Shown: positions 32,869-42,227, numbered from the stretch's first letter. The stretch is 52,588 nt of DNA from Flavobacteriia bacterium (GCA_016178305.1 JACOTM010000028.1:1-52588); one strand, 5' to 3'. Translations and numbers: made by a program. Notes: generated by a model from the letters alone, not told the origin.

Positions 32869-33389
32869 TATAATTTCAATTTTCTTTTTTCACTTCGTGT
32901 GATACTAGCGATTCCACTCAAATGTGCCACAAGAGTATTTACCCCAACCTGAAAAACATTTCTTGAAGTAGCTTCTTTAGGTGCGTTCATATTCATTGAT
33001 ATTTCGTGCCATTTTAACTGAGAACAAAGCTCTTTAATTTTTTCATCATCAAATGAAATGATAATTTTATGAGCAAAAGCATTTCTAATTTGACCAATTT
33101 TATCTAAATCATTTTTTATTATTTTACTTATAAAACCTAGTGAATAGAGTAAATCTGTTTTTGCAGAAAAATTGCCTATTATACCTGTATGATTCAGCAT
33201 TTTTTTGACTGTACTCGAATTTGAAGGGAAATAATTTTCAAGGCAAAATAGTAATAAATCTTCTAAATAAGCAACACCTACAACTACTATTGCTCGGTCG
33301 TTATTATCATAATTAAACTGCTCATTAAATGACATCAACCCATTTTCAATGATAAAATATCTTTCTAACTCTTTACCTTCAATTAACAT
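32868..33389 (-). CDS. HEPN/MtlR-like accessory protein in the type I operon
   Basis: A 173-residue helical protein. The segment SLGFISKIIKNDLDKIGQIR, then NAFAHK, contains R-N-A-F-A-H, the Rx4H motif of HEPN domains, in the layout of MtlR/DUF4145-like proteins. Many HEPN proteins are RNases or bind nucleotidyltransferases. It lies between hsdM and hsdS, 1 bp from hsdM and overlapping hsdS, so it is made with the methylase. It may be a safety device that acts when restriction fails. That is inference. Confidence 0.65.
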   Translation of the reverse strand: MLIEGKELERYFIIENGLMSFNEQFNYDNNDRAIVVVGVAYLEDLLLFCLENYFPSNSSTVKKMLNHTGIIGNFSAKTDLLYSLGFISKIIKNDLDKIGQIRNAFAHKIIISFDDEKIKELCSQLKWHEISMNMNAPKEATSRNVFQVGVNTLVAHLSGIASITRSEKRKLKL

Positions 33390-33390
33390 T

Positions 33391-34983
33391 TTAAAAGGGT
33401 GTTTTAATATTCAACTCTTTACAAAATGAAGCAATGGTTTTATCCACTTCGTTCATTTTTGCATCTATACCTTGTATTCGTTCAGCAACTGTATTTACAT
33501 CAATAGAAACTGCTTCTTCAAAAGTGTTTACATAACGAGGTATATTCAAATTGTAGCCATTTGCTTTAACTTCTTCCAAAGTAGCAATGTTAGAGTATTT
33601 CTCAATTACCTCACGAGATAAGTAGGTATTTACAATTTTATCAATATGTTCTTCTTGCAGTATGTTTTGGTTTTTCTCTTTTATAAAATCATTACTCGCA
33701 TCAATGAACAAAATATTTTCAGGGTTTTCACGGCAAATTTTAAAAACCAAAATACACGTTGGAATACTTGTACCGTAGAACAAATTGGAAGGTAAGCCGA
33801 TAATGGCATCAACATAGTTGCGGTCTTCAATCAGAAATTTACGAATATGTCCTTCAGCTGCACCTCTAAACAATACACCGTGCGGAGCAATACACGCCAT
33901 TATTCCATTATCATCCAAATGATGAATCATGTGTTGGATAAATGCAAAGTCGGCTTTGGTTGCTGGAGCTAAACGTCCGAATTGAGAAAAACGATCGTCA
34001 TTTGAAAATAATGGGTTGGCACTCCATTTTGCAGAAAATGGAGGATTAGCAACAATCGCTTCAAATTTCATTTCTTCGTGTTGAGGTCTTTCTAAAGTAT
34101 CTTCATTTTTGATGTCGAACTTATGATAATTTACATCGTGAAGAATCATGTTCATTCGAGCCAAGTTATAAGTAGTACGGTTCATTTCCTGACCATAGAA
34201 ATGTCCAACTTCTTCTACTTCTCTTGCAACACGTAATAATAACGAACCTGATCCACAAGTAGGATCATAAACAGATTTTAGTTTGCTTTTACGAGTAGTT
34301 ACAATTTTTGCCAAGATAGAAGACACTTGTTGAGGAGTGTAAAATTCACCTGCTTTTTGACCAGCACCTTCCGCAAATTTTGCAATTAAGTATTCGTAAG
34401 CATCACCCAAAACATCACCGTCCGTATTGTCTAGGTCAAAATCAATTTCGTTTAAAGAAGTTAAGATTTTTACAATTACATCGTTTCTGTCTTTGGTTGT
34501 ACGACCTATTTTAGTTGAGTTTAAATCAATATCATAAAACAAATTATCAAAATCATCCTGACTTTCAGAACCCATTGTACTTTTTTCGATGCTACTCAAT
34601 ACATTCGCCAAATCTTCCATAATGAAGGTACTTTGAATTTGTTCTTCATCGTCTTCATTGATCACTTTTGCATTTCCCTTTTTAGCCAAAGAACCAAATA
34701 ATTCCGATGGTTTAAGAAAGTAACCCAAAGCATCAACAGTAGCTTTTTTTAATTCTTCTAATATTAGTTTTCCATTTTCTGAATTTTCATCAATTTCATT
34801 AAAAACAATTCCATCTGTTTTTAAAAATTCATTAGCTTTTTTCTCTAACTTTTCAGAAAGGTATTTGTAGAAAATAAATCCAAGGATATAATCCTGAAAT
34901 TGGTTAGCACTAATTTTTCCTCTAAGAATATTGGCAATCGCCCATAACTGTTGTTCTAATTGCTTTTTTTGTTCTTCTGACAT
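33391..34983 (-). CDS. hsdM: Type I restriction-modification, M (methyltransferase) subunit
   Basis: 530 residues. An N-terminal helical HsdM_N domain (about 1-130) is followed by an N6-adenine methyltransferase domain with motif I DPTCGSGSLLLR and motif IV NPPFSAKW, and then the usual C-terminal helices. It methylates the HsdS target to protect host DNA. It is first in the operon with the HEPN-like, hsdS, DUF3800 and PBECR-like genes. An inverted repeat 16 bases upstream is a possible operator. Intact. Confidence 0.95.
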   Translation of the reverse strand: MSEEQKKQLEQQLWAIANILRGKISANQFQDYILGFIFYKYLSEKLEKKANEFLKTDGIVFNEIDENSENGKLILEELKKATVDALGYFLKPSELFGSLAKKGNAKVINEDDEEQIQSTFIMEDLANVLSSIEKSTMGSESQDDFDNLFYDIDLNSTKIGRTTKDRNDVIVKILTSLNEIDFDLDNTDGDVLGDAYEYLIAKFAEGAGQKAGEFYTPQQVSSILAKIVTTRKSKLKSVYDPTCGSGSLLLRVAREVEEVGHFYGQEMNRTTYNLARMNMILHDVNYHKFDIKNEDTLERPQHEEMKFEAIVANPPFSAKWSANPLFSNDDRFSQFGRLAPATKADFAFIQHMIHHLDDNGIMACIAPHGVLFRGAAEGHIRKFLIEDRNYVDAIIGLPSNLFYGTSIPTCILVFKICRENPENILFIDASNDFIKEKNQNILQEEHIDKIVNTYLSREVIEKYSNIATLEEVKANGYNLNIPRYVNTFEEAVSIDVNTVAERIQGIDAKMNEVDKTIASFCKELNIKTPF

Positions 34984-34998
34984 TCTTAATTATTTAAG

Positions 34999-35021
34999 TT
35001 GACCTCATTTACAGAGGTTAA
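34999..35021. promoter_or_regulatory. Operator-like inverted repeat upstream of hsdM
   Basis: TTGACCTC and GAGGTTAA form two 8-base arms with one mismatch and a 7-base spacer (ATTTACA), centred 27 bp before the hsdM ATG. Such a dyad near a restriction-modification promoter may bind a controller or the HEPN-region products. No controller gene was recognised. Confidence 0.45.
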
Positions 35022-35233
35022 AGTTAAAAAATCTATTTTGACTGCGGAAAGATACGATTAGAAGGTCGTAATTTTTTTATGGTTTGGTGATTAATTAATT
35101 TATTTTTGTATAAAAGATAATATAAGTTATTCCTTTGAATATATTTTTAATTTTGAAATAGAGAACGTTACTAAACCAAAATTCAAATAGTACTTTTTTA
35201 AAATTCAATTTCACAAATTAATGTTATAAAATT

Positions 35234-37166
35234 ATGGAAAAACACACAACCAAAATAACATCTAAAAGCATTGAACAAAGTGGATTACCTTTAGATTTTA
35301 AAAAAGCAATTGCCGAATATATTTGGAATGGCTTTGATGCCAAAGCAACAACAATAGATATTAAATTTGAAGCCAATGAAATAGGATATTTACATTTATT
35401 ATCAATTTCTGATAATGGAGTTGGCATTGATTTATCTTCAATTGATGAAACGTTTGGTAATTTTTTAGATTCAAAGAAATCAAAAACATTAGATCAAAAT
35501 GGGTTTGTAAAAGGAAAAAAAGGAAAGGGAAGATATTCTTTTGATGTTTTTTGCAACGAAGCTACAAGATTTTCAAATATCAAACAAAATAATTTCAAAG
35601 GTAAATCAAACTGGTACAATAGTAAATTTTTATTCATTTCATTCTTTAACATCTGATTTACTAAGTAGCGATGAATTTAATGATTTTATAGCTAGTGAAT
35701 TTGGTTGGTTCCTATTTTTAAATAAAGAATCAAATTATAAAATTTCAATTAATAATATTGAAATTGATTATTGGAATATAATAGGTGAAAATTTAGAATT
35801 TGATGAAAAAATTAATGAATTTGATTTTTCTATAAGTTTTATTAGATGGAATAAAAATATTGGGGATAAATATTTTTATTATTTCCTTAACGAAGAACAA
35901 AAAGAATGTGAAAGAAAACATACTTTATTCAATAATAAAACAGTTGACTTTCATCACTCTTTATATATTATTTCTGATTATTTTAATGAATTTAAAATTA
36001 CTCGATTAGATCAACCAACTTTAGATTTTGATGGTAAAAATCAAAGTGATGTCGTTTATAAAAAATTATTAAAGAAATTAAATGAAATTGTAAATAATGA
36101 AGAAAAGAAATTTATTCGAGATTTAAAGGCAAACAAACTTATTGATGGATATAATTCAAAAAATATTTTTCCTTTATTCAAGAATAATGAATACGAGCAA
36201 TTAAGAAAAAAAGATTTAGAAATTGTTGTAAAAGAAATATATTGTGTACAACCAAAAATTTTTCAAGGTCTAAAAATTCCTCAAAGTAAAACTATTGTAG
36301 GTTTTTTAAATTTATTACTTGACACTGACCAAAGAGAAAATGTTTTAGATATATTAGAAAATATTATCGAATTGTCAGAAGATGAACGCTGTGAATTATC
36401 AAAAGCACTTCAAAAAACTAAAATATCAAGTATCACAAATTTAATTAAGATGATTGAAAATAGATTAAATGTAGTCACTGTATTAAAGACATTGGTTTTT
36501 GAATTATCTAAATTTACTAATGAAAGGGATCATATTCAAAAAATAATAGAAAATAATTATTGGCTTTTTGGAGAACAATATCATATAGTTTCAGCAGATA
36601 AAAATTTTGAAACAACTTTAAATAATTATTTAGATTTTACTGAAAATGGCAAGAAAAATAAAGAAAAGTTAATTAGTAAGGAAAAATTAAAGAGACCTGA
36701 TATTTTTATAGCTAGAAAATCAGAAATTATTGATTCAGAAAGTAATGACTATACAATTGAAGAGAATATTATTGTTGAATTAAAAAGACCTAGTGTTGTA
36801 ATAGGTAAAACACAATACGATCAAATTGAAAACTATATTAGATTTATTATTAATGAGCCAAAATTTAATAGTGAATTGCGTACTTGGAAGTTAATTCTTG
36901 TTGGAAAAAAAGTGGATGAATGGATAAAAGATGAATATGAATCTAATAAAGAAAAAGGCAAAAGATTTTTAATTAAATCTGTTAGAAACTATGAAATTTA
37001 TGCAATGACATGGGATGATTTGTTTAAAATTTTTAATAATAGACATCGACACATCATTAATAAATTAGATTTTAAAGATACAATTATTGAATCCTTAGAA
37101 AATAAAGGTCTAATTATGGAAAATGATATGCCTAATGAATTAACAAAGGTTATACTTAATAAATAA
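35234..37166 (+). pseudogene. Broken GHKL ATPase fused to a Shedu-like (DUF4263) nuclease
   Basis: The first frame (35234-35656) holds a GHKL ATP-binding domain with the N box EYIWNGFDA, DNGVGI, and the lid GKKGKGRYSF. A second frame (usable from about 35600 to 37166) continues with NQTGTIVNFYSF, a helical middle and a C-terminal nuclease. The nuclease part (about the last 170 residues) shows NYWLFGEQY, RPDIFIARK and NIIVELKRPS, the PD-(D/E)XK core of Shedu/DUF4263. The frames cannot be joined without a shift near 35570-35610, and the segment expected there looks shortened. So the gene is probably dead unless it frameshifts. GHKL-Shedu architecture would be a defence gene. Confidence 0.65.
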
Positions 37167-37214
37167 TATTATTTTAGATTGAATATAGTTGCTAAATATT
37201 ATATTTTGTCAAAT

Positions 37215-38591
37215 TCATTTTGAACTATCTTTTATAATATCAACACAAAAATTAAATGAAAAAAATGGATGAAAATCTGGTGTAATTGAATGAATTAAAT
37301 TATCAATTAATGTAAAATGTCCAATTTCAGGAAACAAATCGGGATCAATCGGTATTAAAGCATTAGGATTATGAAATAAATTCATACCTTCTCTCCATGA
37401 TTCTGTGCCGTTTTCTTCAACATTATATTTGAATAATTTTGGATCAATTGCATTTTGATCTTGATCATAGCAAGCACCATATCTAATGGTTTTATTACTC
37501 TTCACTCCAAATCCAGCTTGTATCCCCATTCGAGTAAATTTTGAAATTGTAGCTGTAGCAGAAAATAAAACGCCACTAATATTTTCAGATGACGGTAAAT
37601 TGAAAAAACCAGATTCAATTTCAGTTCCATTTCCTTTAATGTATTTTCCTATTTGTTTTGAAGTCACTATTAATTCTCCATTTTCATCTTTTTCATGTTC
37701 ATGTTTAACTCCATATAAGTAATCTGAAATTGAATTAAACGAAATGGTCATAGAATAATCATCATAAAAATCGGCAATTGCAATAATAATTGGTTTACCT
37801 GCCACATGAGGTAAATTCCAATATTTTTTATTCAATTTCGCAGTTAATGAACTACCAAATCTTAACGGCATATCATTATTTATTTCTTTTGAAATATCAA
37901 TATTGTGGAATCTTTCAACATTATCAAAACTGGCATCTTTACTTCTATTTACTATTACAGCTTCAATAGCAATTTCAATATACTGTTTTCTTATCATAAA
38001 ATCTGGTCGCTCATATTTTCTGAGTAATTGAAATTCCATCTCAGTAAACAAACAAAATAAATACAACTCCCAAAGTCTTGAATCAAAACCATTTAGAGAT
38101 TGAAATTGTTCAATAAAGTTTCCATCAATGTCATGAAAAAAATTAGATATTTCAGAAATAATTTTTTTAGTTGGTTTATAATGTTCGTCCTCATTCAATC
38201 TTTTAAAAAAAGGATGAATTTTATTCTCACTCACTTTCAAATCAAACAAATCAAGACCTTTTTTTAAATCACCTTGAAATATTGTTTTAACTTTATTAAT
38301 AGTGTGTCTTGAAATTTCCGTTTTTATCCAATCTCTTGCATTTTCAATTTTTTCAAAATTTATTTTTAAATCAATTAATCTAAATTTCCAATGCTCATCT
38401 CTACAAAATATTACACAATTAAAGTCTCTATCAAATAAATCTTCATTTAAAGTTGCTAAGATTGTTTCATTGTCATTAGAATAATATTCTAATTCTTTAC
38501 AAAAACCTGTTAGTCTTGGTTCTTTTGTAAACATTATGTAAGCTTTAAATTTTTGTTCAGAAATTTGTTTGATGATAGGTTGTGAAATCAT
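37215..38591 (-). CDS. Possible PD-(D/E)XK-type protein, 458 aa
   Basis: A soluble protein. The middle part reads GFDSRLWELYLFCLFTEM, then ERPDFMI, then YIEIAIEAVIV (about 165-215). This Glu...Asp-Phe...Glu-Ala order resembles a restriction-endonuclease-like core with the Lys replaced. The N-terminal 120 residues and the C-terminal part (VLFSATATISKFTRMGIQ) look conserved. It faces the GHKL-Shedu pseudogene (ends 49 bp apart). Likely a stand-alone defence or repair protein, but I do not recognise the family with confidence. Confidence 0.6.
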   Translation of the reverse strand: MISQPIIKQISEQKFKAYIMFTKEPRLTGFCKELEYYSNDNETILATLNEDLFDRDFNCVIFCRDEHWKFRLIDLKINFEKIENARDWIKTEISRHTINKVKTIFQGDLKKGLDLFDLKVSENKIHPFFKRLNEDEHYKPTKKIISEISNFFHDIDGNFIEQFQSLNGFDSRLWELYLFCLFTEMEFQLLRKYERPDFMIRKQYIEIAIEAVIVNRSKDASFDNVERFHNIDISKEINNDMPLRFGSSLTAKLNKKYWNLPHVAGKPIIIAIADFYDDYSMTISFNSISDYLYGVKHEHEKDENGELIVTSKQIGKYIKGNGTEIESGFFNLPSSENISGVLFSATATISKFTRMGIQAGFGVKSNKTIRYGACYDQDQNAIDPKLFKYNVEENGTESWREGMNLFHNPNALIPIDPDLFPEIGHFTLIDNLIHSITPDFHPFFSFNFCVDIIKDSSK

Positions 38592-38724
38592 AAGCGTTAT
38601 TTAAATTGTGGAATAGTTATAAATATAGCTATTTCATTTATAATATTATAATCTATTTAATACTATGAATTTGGATCAATTTAATTTTCATTTATTGTTT
38701 TAATCAGCCTAAACTCGATTGATT

Positions 38725-39984
38725 TTATGATATAATTGTAATTATTTCCATTAATTGCGTAGTATATCTTGGAGATAACTTCTCTTGTTTCATTTTCCAA
38801 ACTCTCTTTTGATCTTGCGAAGCAAGTTTAATTTTTTGTTGTCCCATTGAAAGATTAATTCTATCAATCACTTTCATTAATTGTTTGTGTTTTGGGTTAC
38901 TGTTTTCAAATAACGAAAGTTGCATATCCTTTTCAGGAGTAAAGTTCATGATTATAACACCTGCTTTTTTATAAGAGTAACCAAAGACAAATATTTTTTC
39001 CAATGCTTGAGTTGCAAATCTTGCTAATTCGATGCTAGAACTTGTAGGAAATGGTAGTTTAACAACTATGTTTTTTGAGTACTGTTTTAAATCTTGTCTA
39101 TGAAAATTCGTTTGTACAAAAACCATTATCGAATTACAAGTAGATTCTTGTTTCCTAAGTTTTTCAGCACACGAAACTGCAAAAGTGGTTACTCGTTCTT
39201 TTAGATCTTTTAACTCCGTAATATTCCTTTCAAAAGAACGTGTAGTTGCAATGTTCTTTTTGTCTTTAACATCTTCCAAATCAAGAGTTGGAATACCTTG
39301 TAAGTCATGTTTTAATCTAAGACCAACAATAGATAAATTTCTCTGCACCCATGAATCATTTAATTGAGTGAAATCATAAGCTGTTTTTACCCCAACTTCT
39401 CTCAATCGAATTGCGTGTTTTCTGCCAATACCCCAAACATCCTCAATAGCTGTCCATTTTAAAGCTTTTATTCTTTTTTCTTCAGTATTTATTAAATAAC
39501 TACTTTTAGTTCTTTCAGGGTACTTCTTAGCTATCTTATTTGCAATTTTAGCCAATGCTTTAGTCGGGGCAATTCCAACACTTACTGGAATGCCTGTCCA
39601 CTTTTTTATTCGTTTACTAATTCCAATTCCATATTCATTGAGGTCATACATTTCAAAACCTCTCAATTTTAAGAAAGCTTCATCAATACTGTATATTTCA
39701 GATTCGGGACTGTATTCTTGTAACAAAGTCATTACCCTGTTACTCATGTCTCCATAAAGGGCAAAGTTTGCAGAAAAAACATTTATATTGTTCCGAATAA
39801 AAACGTCTTTGTATTCAAATGCCAATGCACCCATTGGAATACCAAGTGATTTTGCTTCATTACTCCGAGCAATAACACAACCATCATTATTTGAAAGTAC
39901 AACAATCGGTTTCCCAACCAAATCAGGTCGAAAAACACGCTCACAAGAAGCGTAAAAGTTGTTACAATCAATTAATGCAAACAT
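38725..39984 (-). CDS. umuC: Y-family DNA polymerase V catalytic subunit
   Basis: 419 residues. The palm opens with [18 protein letters not shown] (metal Asp6), followed by [18 protein letters not shown] and the second metal site YSIDEAFL (about residues 98-105). A helix-hairpin-helix segment ([18 protein letters not shown]) and the little finger follow. It does translesion synthesis with UmuD'. It lies 64 bp downstream of umuD in the same direction. Such umuDC pairs are common cargo on mobile elements. Intact. Confidence 0.95.
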   Translation of the reverse strand: MFALIDCNNFYASCERVFRPDLVGKPIVVLSNNDGCVIARSNEAKSLGIPMGALAFEYKDVFIRNNINVFSANFALYGDMSNRVMTLLQEYSPESEIYSIDEAFLKLRGFEMYDLNEYGIGISKRIKKWTGIPVSVGIAPTKALAKIANKIAKKYPERTKSSYLINTEEKRIKALKWTAIEDVWGIGRKHAIRLREVGVKTAYDFTQLNDSWVQRNLSIVGLRLKHDLQGIPTLDLEDVKDKKNIATTRSFERNITELKDLKERVTTFAVSCAEKLRKQESTCNSIMVFVQTNFHRQDLKQYSKNIVVKLPFPTSSSIELARFATQALEKIFVFGYSYKKAGVIIMNFTPEKDMQLSLFENSNPKHKQLMKVIDRINLSMGQQKIKLASQDQKRVWKMKQEKLSPRYTTQLMEIITIIS

Positions 39985-40048
39985 GAATGCTATTTATTTG
40001 TGCAAATATTAAGGATACAGAACGTAAGGTTTTTATGTTTTCGGAAAT

Positions 40049-40498
40049 TTATAACGCTTTTATAACGAATGTTACAATTCCCCAAATAATAAGCTCGTTT
40101 TCTTCCGTTACTTTAATCGGTTGGTATTTATCATTTGCAGGTATCAACCAACAACAATCATTTTCAATTTTAATTCGCTTAACTGTAAACTCTCCATCTA
40201 TATAACATACCGCTATTTTGTCGTCTTTTGGTTCAACACTTTTATCAATTACCAAAAGATCGCCATCTGAAATTCCTGCATCTTTCATAGAATCCCCTTT
40301 AACACGTCCATAGAAAGTCGATGTAGGTCGTTTAACAAGATGTTTGTTCATGTCAATCGTTAAATCAATAAAGTCCATTGCAGGGGACGGAAATCCAGCA
40401 CTCAAAGATTCTGAAATCAATGGTATATTCAATTCAGATTCAGAACTAGCGGAATAAATATCTAAAGCAAAAGATGAGTGTAATTTTAACGCTGTCAT
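40049..40498 (-). CDS. umuD: UmuD-like S24 self-cleaving protein
   Basis: 149 residues starting at the ATG at 40498 (MTALKLHSS). The ATG seven codons upstream falls at the promoter. The Ala34-Gly35 cleavage pair is in ESLSAGFPSPA, the nucleophile Ser70 in KGDSM and the general base Lys107 in FTVKRI. It has no LexA DNA-binding domain. RecA filaments would trigger its cleavage to UmuD', which joins UmuC. It is first in the umuDC operon. Confidence 0.9.
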   Translation of the reverse strand: MTALKLHSSFALDIYSASSESELNIPLISESLSAGFPSPAMDFIDLTIDMNKHLVKRPTSTFYGRVKGDSMKDAGISDGDLLVIDKSVEPKDDKIAVCYIDGEFTVKRIKIENDCCWLIPANDKYQPIKVTEENELIIWGIVTFVIKAL

Positions 40499-40503
40499 AA
40501 AAC

Positions 40504-40525
40504 AATATTGGGACAACAAAATTAC
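40504..40525 (-). promoter_or_regulatory. umuD promoter with a palindrome at the transcription start
   Basis: TAATTTTG (40518-40525, minus) fits TAnnTTTG and gives a start near 40511, which is why the ATG at 40498 is preferred. The self-complementary CAATATTG (40504-40511) sits at that start and might be an operator. No known LexA box is seen. Confidence 0.45.
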
Positions 40526-40623
40526 GGATTAAAGAGTTGATTTAAAAAAGAAAATTTATAATATATCAAATTAATAAATGTATTTGGACTGCGATTTAAT
40601 TTTAAATAGTTTTATAAAAAAAA

Positions 40624-41607
40624 ATGATAATGGATTATATTGAAAAGACTAAAATTATGATTGAATTAACAAGTATTAATTCTTCAGACATTTATTATTT
40701 TGATTCAACACCTTACGAATCTGAATTTCAAAAAATTTTTGATTTTTATTGTGAAACACTCGAAATACACTCTGATTATGGCATTAATCCAAGTCATTTA
40801 TTTTTTATAAATAATATTAGTCGTAATGCAAGAGCAACAAAATATAATGATCAATTTATCATTGGATTAAATTCAGGTACAATAATTTATTTAATTGAAA
40901 CTTTTAAGAATCAATTTTCAAAAAATAAAATAAATTTAATTCAATTAAATCAAGTAATTATTGGAACAGAAGCTAACAATTTATTATACCAATTATCATT
41001 GCATTTTACATTATACCATGAATTAGCTCATTTAATTCAAAGATCAAATTCAATTCATAATGAGACTATATTATTGAACGATTCCGTAACTAATTTTTCT
41101 GAAAGAAAACATTTAGAAGAACTGGATGCTGATTGTTTTAGTTCATTGTGTTTAGCAACACATGTTATTCAGCTTTTTGAAACTAATTATAAAGAAAATA
41201 AAAGTATATTAGAATTCAAAAAATTAATAATTGCTTCTACTGCCACTTGTATTTATTACATATTATCTTTTAGTGGTGCTGATAAAGAAATATACTTTCA
41301 CGAGAACTCACATCCACATCCAATAATAAGAATTTCAAATATTATTGGTCATTTTCTTGAGTATATACAACAAAATTATGGAAAGCATATTTTTACAGAT
41401 ATACTAAGAAAAGAAGTAGTGGAAAAAGCTTTTGAATTAAATTCTCAAATATTTGACGACAATAAAATTGATAAGTTTAAAGACACATTATCTAAAAATT
41501 ATATTGATATAAAAAAATATCTGGAATTTTACAAAAAACTTGAAGAAAATGATAAATCTTTAGCAGTTTATAAATGGAATGAAAAAGCCAAATTAAATAA
41601 GAACTAA
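40624..41607 (+). CDS. Zincin metallopeptidase-like protein next to the right att site
   Basis: 327 residues. The zinc motif YHELAHLIQ gives HExxH (His132, Glu133, His136), followed about 30 residues on by HLEELDADCF, which supplies the third ligand Glu. Later comes the segment HPHPIIRISN, as in M48-like and Lit-type (U49) peptidases. It has no clear signal peptide. It is the last cargo gene, 140 bp inside the right end, a common place for defence or stress genes. A Lit-like abortive infection protease is possible but unproven. The start could also be the ATG at 40630. Confidence 0.65.
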   Translation: MIMDYIEKTKIMIELTSINSSDIYYFDSTPYESEFQKIFDFYCETLEIHSDYGINPSHLFFINNISRNARATKYNDQFIIGLNSGTIIYLIETFKNQFSKNKINLIQLNQVIIGTEANNLLYQLSLHFTLYHELAHLIQRSNSIHNETILLNDSVTNFSERKHLEELDADCFSSLCLATHVIQLFETNYKENKSILEFKKLIIASTATCIYYILSFSGADKEIYFHENSHPHPIIRISNIIGHFLEYIQQNYGKHIFTDILRKEVVEKAFELNSQIFDDNKIDKFKDTLSKNYIDIKKYLEFYKKLEENDKSLAVYKWNEKAKLNKN

Positions 41608-41658
41608 AATGAAATTCTATGAAAACAAATAAAATTATATGATTCAAAAAACACCCTA

Positions 41659-41694
41659 GGAATCCAATTCCGCACCTAATTCTGCACCCTAAAA
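41659..41694 (+). promoter_or_regulatory. Putative integrase arm-type site, right end
   Basis: Contains GGAATCCAATTCCGCACC, then AATTCT and GCACCCTAAAA, the same paired GCACC motifs in the same orientation as the left-end site at 5319-5350. It lies about 50-85 bp inside the right att core. GGAATCCAATTCC also holds an inverted GGAAT/ATTCC. Confidence 0.45.
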
Positions 41695-41699
41695 TAAAA

Positions 41700-41730
41700 A
41701 ACCCTTGTAAATCGAGTGTTTACAAGGGTT
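41700..41730 (-). terminator. Element-borne replacement terminator for the tRNA operon
   Basis: AACCCTTGTAAA and TTTACAAGGGTT form a 12-bp perfect stem with a 7-base loop. On the minus strand a T run follows. It lies 15 bp beyond the tRNA-Arg 3' end but inside the element, so the element supplies a new terminator. The plus-strand metallopeptidase gene may also end here. Confidence 0.75.
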
Positions 41731-41744
41731 TCAGAAATTTAAAA

Positions 41745-41759
41745 GTGATCCCGTTTGGA
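41745..41759. other. Right attachment core (att) within tRNA-Arg
   Basis: GTGATCCCGTTTGGA is identical to 5187-5201. It forms the 3' acceptor strand and part of the T stem of the intact tRNA-Arg, so integration rebuilds a complete tRNA. Confidence 0.85.
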
Positions 41760-41819
41760 TTCGAACCAAAGACCTGCTCATTAGAAGTGAGCTGCTCTAT
41801 CCAGCTGAGCTACGGAACC
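41746..41819 (-). tRNA. tRNA-Arg(TCT)
   Basis: A 74-base cloverleaf. The acceptor GGTTCCG pairs with CGGGATC, followed by discriminator A, and the T arm is GGTTCGAATCC. The anticodon loop CTTCTAA gives TCT. CCA is not encoded. The acceptor has two G-U pairs. The 3' end is the element's integration target. Confidence 0.95.
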
Positions 41820-41866
41820 ATTATAAATATAAGATAATAAAAAAGGGGATGATTTCTCATCCCCAG

Positions 41867-41941
41867 TCGGGGTGGCAGGATTCGAACCTGCGACCTCCTG
41901 GTCCCAAACCAGGCGCGATGACCGGGCTACGCTACACCCCG
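41867..41941 (-). tRNA. tRNA-Pro(TGG)
   Basis: A 75-base cloverleaf. The acceptor CGGGGTG pairs with CACCCCG, followed by discriminator A. The anticodon loop TTTGGGA gives TGG, and the T arm is AGGTTCGAATCCT. The plus-strand ORFs across it (41849-42312) translate the tRNA and are spurious. Confidence 0.95.
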
Positions 41942-42043
41942 AAATTATCTTTTGTATTTCAATTTTTTTTCAGAAACGTTTTCCTGAATTCGAGTGCAAA
42001 GATAGTAAATTTTTCTTATTACACAAGCTTTTTGAAAAAAAAG

Positions 42044-42130
42044 CGGAGAGAGCGAGATTCGAACTCGCGGTACCGTTACCAGTACGTCAGTTTAGCAAAC
42101 TGGTGGTTTCAGCCACTCACCCATCCCTCC
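42044..42130 (-). tRNA. tRNA-Ser(GCT)
   Basis: An 87-base tRNA with the long variable arm typical of serine. The acceptor GGAGGGA pairs with TCTCTCC, followed by discriminator G. The anticodon loop TTGCTAA gives GCT. It is first in the Ser-Pro-Arg operon. Confidence 0.95.
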
Positions 42131-42155
42131 GGATTCTATATAAAGAACTAGGGCG

Positions 42156-42184
42156 CAAAATTAATAAAAGCATTCATTCTACAA
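42156..42184 (-). promoter_or_regulatory. Promoter of the tRNA-Ser-Pro-Arg operon
   Basis: On the minus strand TTG (42182-42184), an 18-bp spacer and TAATTTTG (42156-42163) match the Bacteroidota promoter, 26 bp before the tRNA-Ser 5' end. Confidence 0.65.
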
Positions 42185-42227
42185 TGACTTTTTACGAAAT
42201 AATTTTACTTTTTTTTATTAAAAGACC

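Larger units (their letters stand above)
5187..41759. mobile_element. 36.6-kb integrated element in tRNA-Arg(TCT): provirus-like half plus defence cargo
   Basis: It is bounded by a 15-bp direct repeat of the tRNA-Arg 3' end. A tyrosine recombinase lies just inside the left end, and similar integrase arm-type motifs lie inside both ends (5319-5350 and 41659-41694). Genes 6754-24170 form one leftward operon of virion-like, membrane, cell-wall and DNA-protection proteins. Genes 24969-41607 are restriction, other defence and SOS-type cargo. I find no terminase, portal, tail, relaxase or type IV secretion gene. It is therefore neither an ordinary tailed prophage nor a conjugative element by visible content. 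Confidence 0.8.
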
